Assembly (NCBI GenBank): GCA_903901905.1
Contig: CAIUSQ010000045.1
Coordinates: 1-35,757 of the forward strand
Direction: 5' to 3'
Origin: an uncultured Actinomycetes bacterium
GTDB lineage: Bacteria > Actinomycetota > Actinomycetes > Nanopelagicales > Nanopelagicaceae
Length of the DNA stretch: 35,757 nucleotides
Below, piece by piece: positions 35,119-35,757 of the stretch. The notes under the pieces were generated by a model, which was not told the DNA's origin, did no database searches, and worked only from the letters and a program-made list of their open reading frames with translations. How positions within the stretch are numbered: position 1 is the first letter of the stretch; every line of letters begins with the position of its first letter. The position numbers and the translations under genes are program-made.

Positions 35119-35757
35119 TCATAGGTACTGCTGCAACGATGCAATCTTAACCGAAGAACTCTCTCCTGTTTTCATGTGTTTTAACTCCACAGTAGCGCTT
35201 TCCAATTCTGATTCCCCGAGAACAATGACATGGGCGGCTCCCGTTTTGTCTGCCGCTTTCATTGAGCCTTTAAGTCCTCGATCACCAAAAGCTATCTCGA
35301 CTGTTTTTCCAGCGTTGCGAAGATCCTTGGCGATTTTCAAAGCCAATTCCTTGGCTGTATCTCCTAAAGGAATTATGTAAAGATCTGAAACAAATGCATC
35401 TTCACTAATGATGCCCTCGGCCTCTGCAGCGAGTAATACACGATCAATGCCTAATCCAAATCCAATTCCAGATAAAGCCTGACCACCTAAGGCTTGCATT
35501 AACCCGTCATAGCGGCCTCCGCCACCAATTCCAGATTGAGCTCCAAGAAGCTCATGTACAAATTCAAAAGTGGTTCCTGTGTAGTAATCCAAACCACGAA
35601 CCATTCTCGGATTCAAAACATATGAAATTTCCATTCGATCTAGATATTTCGTTACCATTTTGAAGTGCTCCAAGGACTCTGAATTCAAGTAATCCATAAG
35701 TAGTGGCGCGCTCGACATGGCTTTCTTCATTTCTTCACGCTTATCATCAAAAAGTCG
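35119..35757 (-). CDS. hisS: Histidyl-tRNA synthetase, C-terminal part (cut by window end)
   Basis: The frame runs from the window edge to a TGA at 35119-35121, about 212 codons, without a start; the visible start reads RLFDDKREEMKK. It contains motif VRGLDYYTGTTFEF (histidine-binding), GIGGGGRYDGL, the class II motif 3 GFGLGIDRVLLA, and the C-terminal HGTP anticodon-binding domain (from about DLYIIPLGDT). An ATG at 35730 is only an internal methionine. The 5' half lies outside the window. Confidence 0.96.
   Translation of the reverse strand, partial: RLFDDKREEMKKAMSSAPLLMDYLNSESLEHFKMVTKYLDRMEISYVLNPRMVRGLDYYTGTTFEFVHELLGAQSGIGGGGRYDGLMQALGGQALSGIGFGLGIDRVLLAAEAEGIISEDAFVSDLYIIPLGDTAKELALKIAKDLRNAGKTVEIAFGDRGLKGSMKAADKTGAAHVIVLGESELESATVELKHMKTGESSSVKIASLQQYL

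Overview
The window looks like a stretch of a small, streamlined, fairly AT-rich actinobacterial chromosome. The evidence is lineage-specific: a 16S-independent set of actinobacterial signatures (mIHF, BldD, a PriA without helicase motifs, a PGKGP-loop EF-P, an actinobacterial HisE and CoaBC) and a gene order that matches what I remember of Streptomyces and, in two blocks, Mycobacterium. Low GC by eye, very short intergenic gaps and many 1-4 nt start/stop overlaps suggest a freshwater Nanopelagicales (acI)-type genome. That placement is inference, not a search result.

Layout. Nearly everything is on the minus strand, so transcription runs from right to left. Reading that way: hisS (cut by the window edge), aspS, a DUF948 membrane protein, alaS, ruvX, mltG, aroE, a small A24 prepilin peptidase, aroC, aroK, aroB, aroQ, efp and nusB (35757-23267). 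This is a block of tRNA charging, cell-wall and shikimate genes that ends in translation and antitermination factors. A plus-strand bldD-like regulator (22807-23280) then interrupts the run and is divergent from the complete pyrimidine operon pyrR-pyrB-pyrC-carA-carB-pyrK-pyrD-pyrF (22682-13032). This is followed without a real gap by an mIHF-guanylate kinase fusion, rpoZ, coaBC, metK, priA, def, fmt, rsmB, rpe, hisE and hisG (13022-2865). A plus-strand pair encoding the two halves of SerB (ACT protein, then phosphatase; 1682-2861) converges on hisG. Left of it lie a minus-strand ABC ATPase and ung, and a strong bidirectional terminator separates ung from the tail of an unknown membrane protein.

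How it works together. The pyr operon carries all enzymatic steps from bicarbonate/glutamine/aspartate to UMP, using a class 1B dihydroorotate dehydrogenase with its PyrK electron-transfer subunit. Its 5' leader carries a near-consensus PyrR-binding hairpin directly against the pyrR Shine-Dalgarno sequence, which suggests translational repression of the first gene by PyrR. The cotranscribed gmk, rpoZ, coaBC and metK link UMP/GMP supply, RNA polymerase assembly and cofactor synthesis. def, fmt and rsmB serve translation initiation and ribosome modification.

The most notable items are the in-frame fusion of the nucleoid protein mIHF to guanylate kinase, the split of SerB into separate ACT and phosphatase ORFs, the PyrR hairpin next to the pyrR ribosome site, overlapping divergent bldD/pyrR promoters with an inverted repeat that contains a perfect DnaA-box sequence, and a BldD homologue that keeps the full cyclic-di-GMP signature in what is probably a non-sporulating cell. 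No tRNA, rRNA, CRISPR array, insertion sequence or phage gene was seen.
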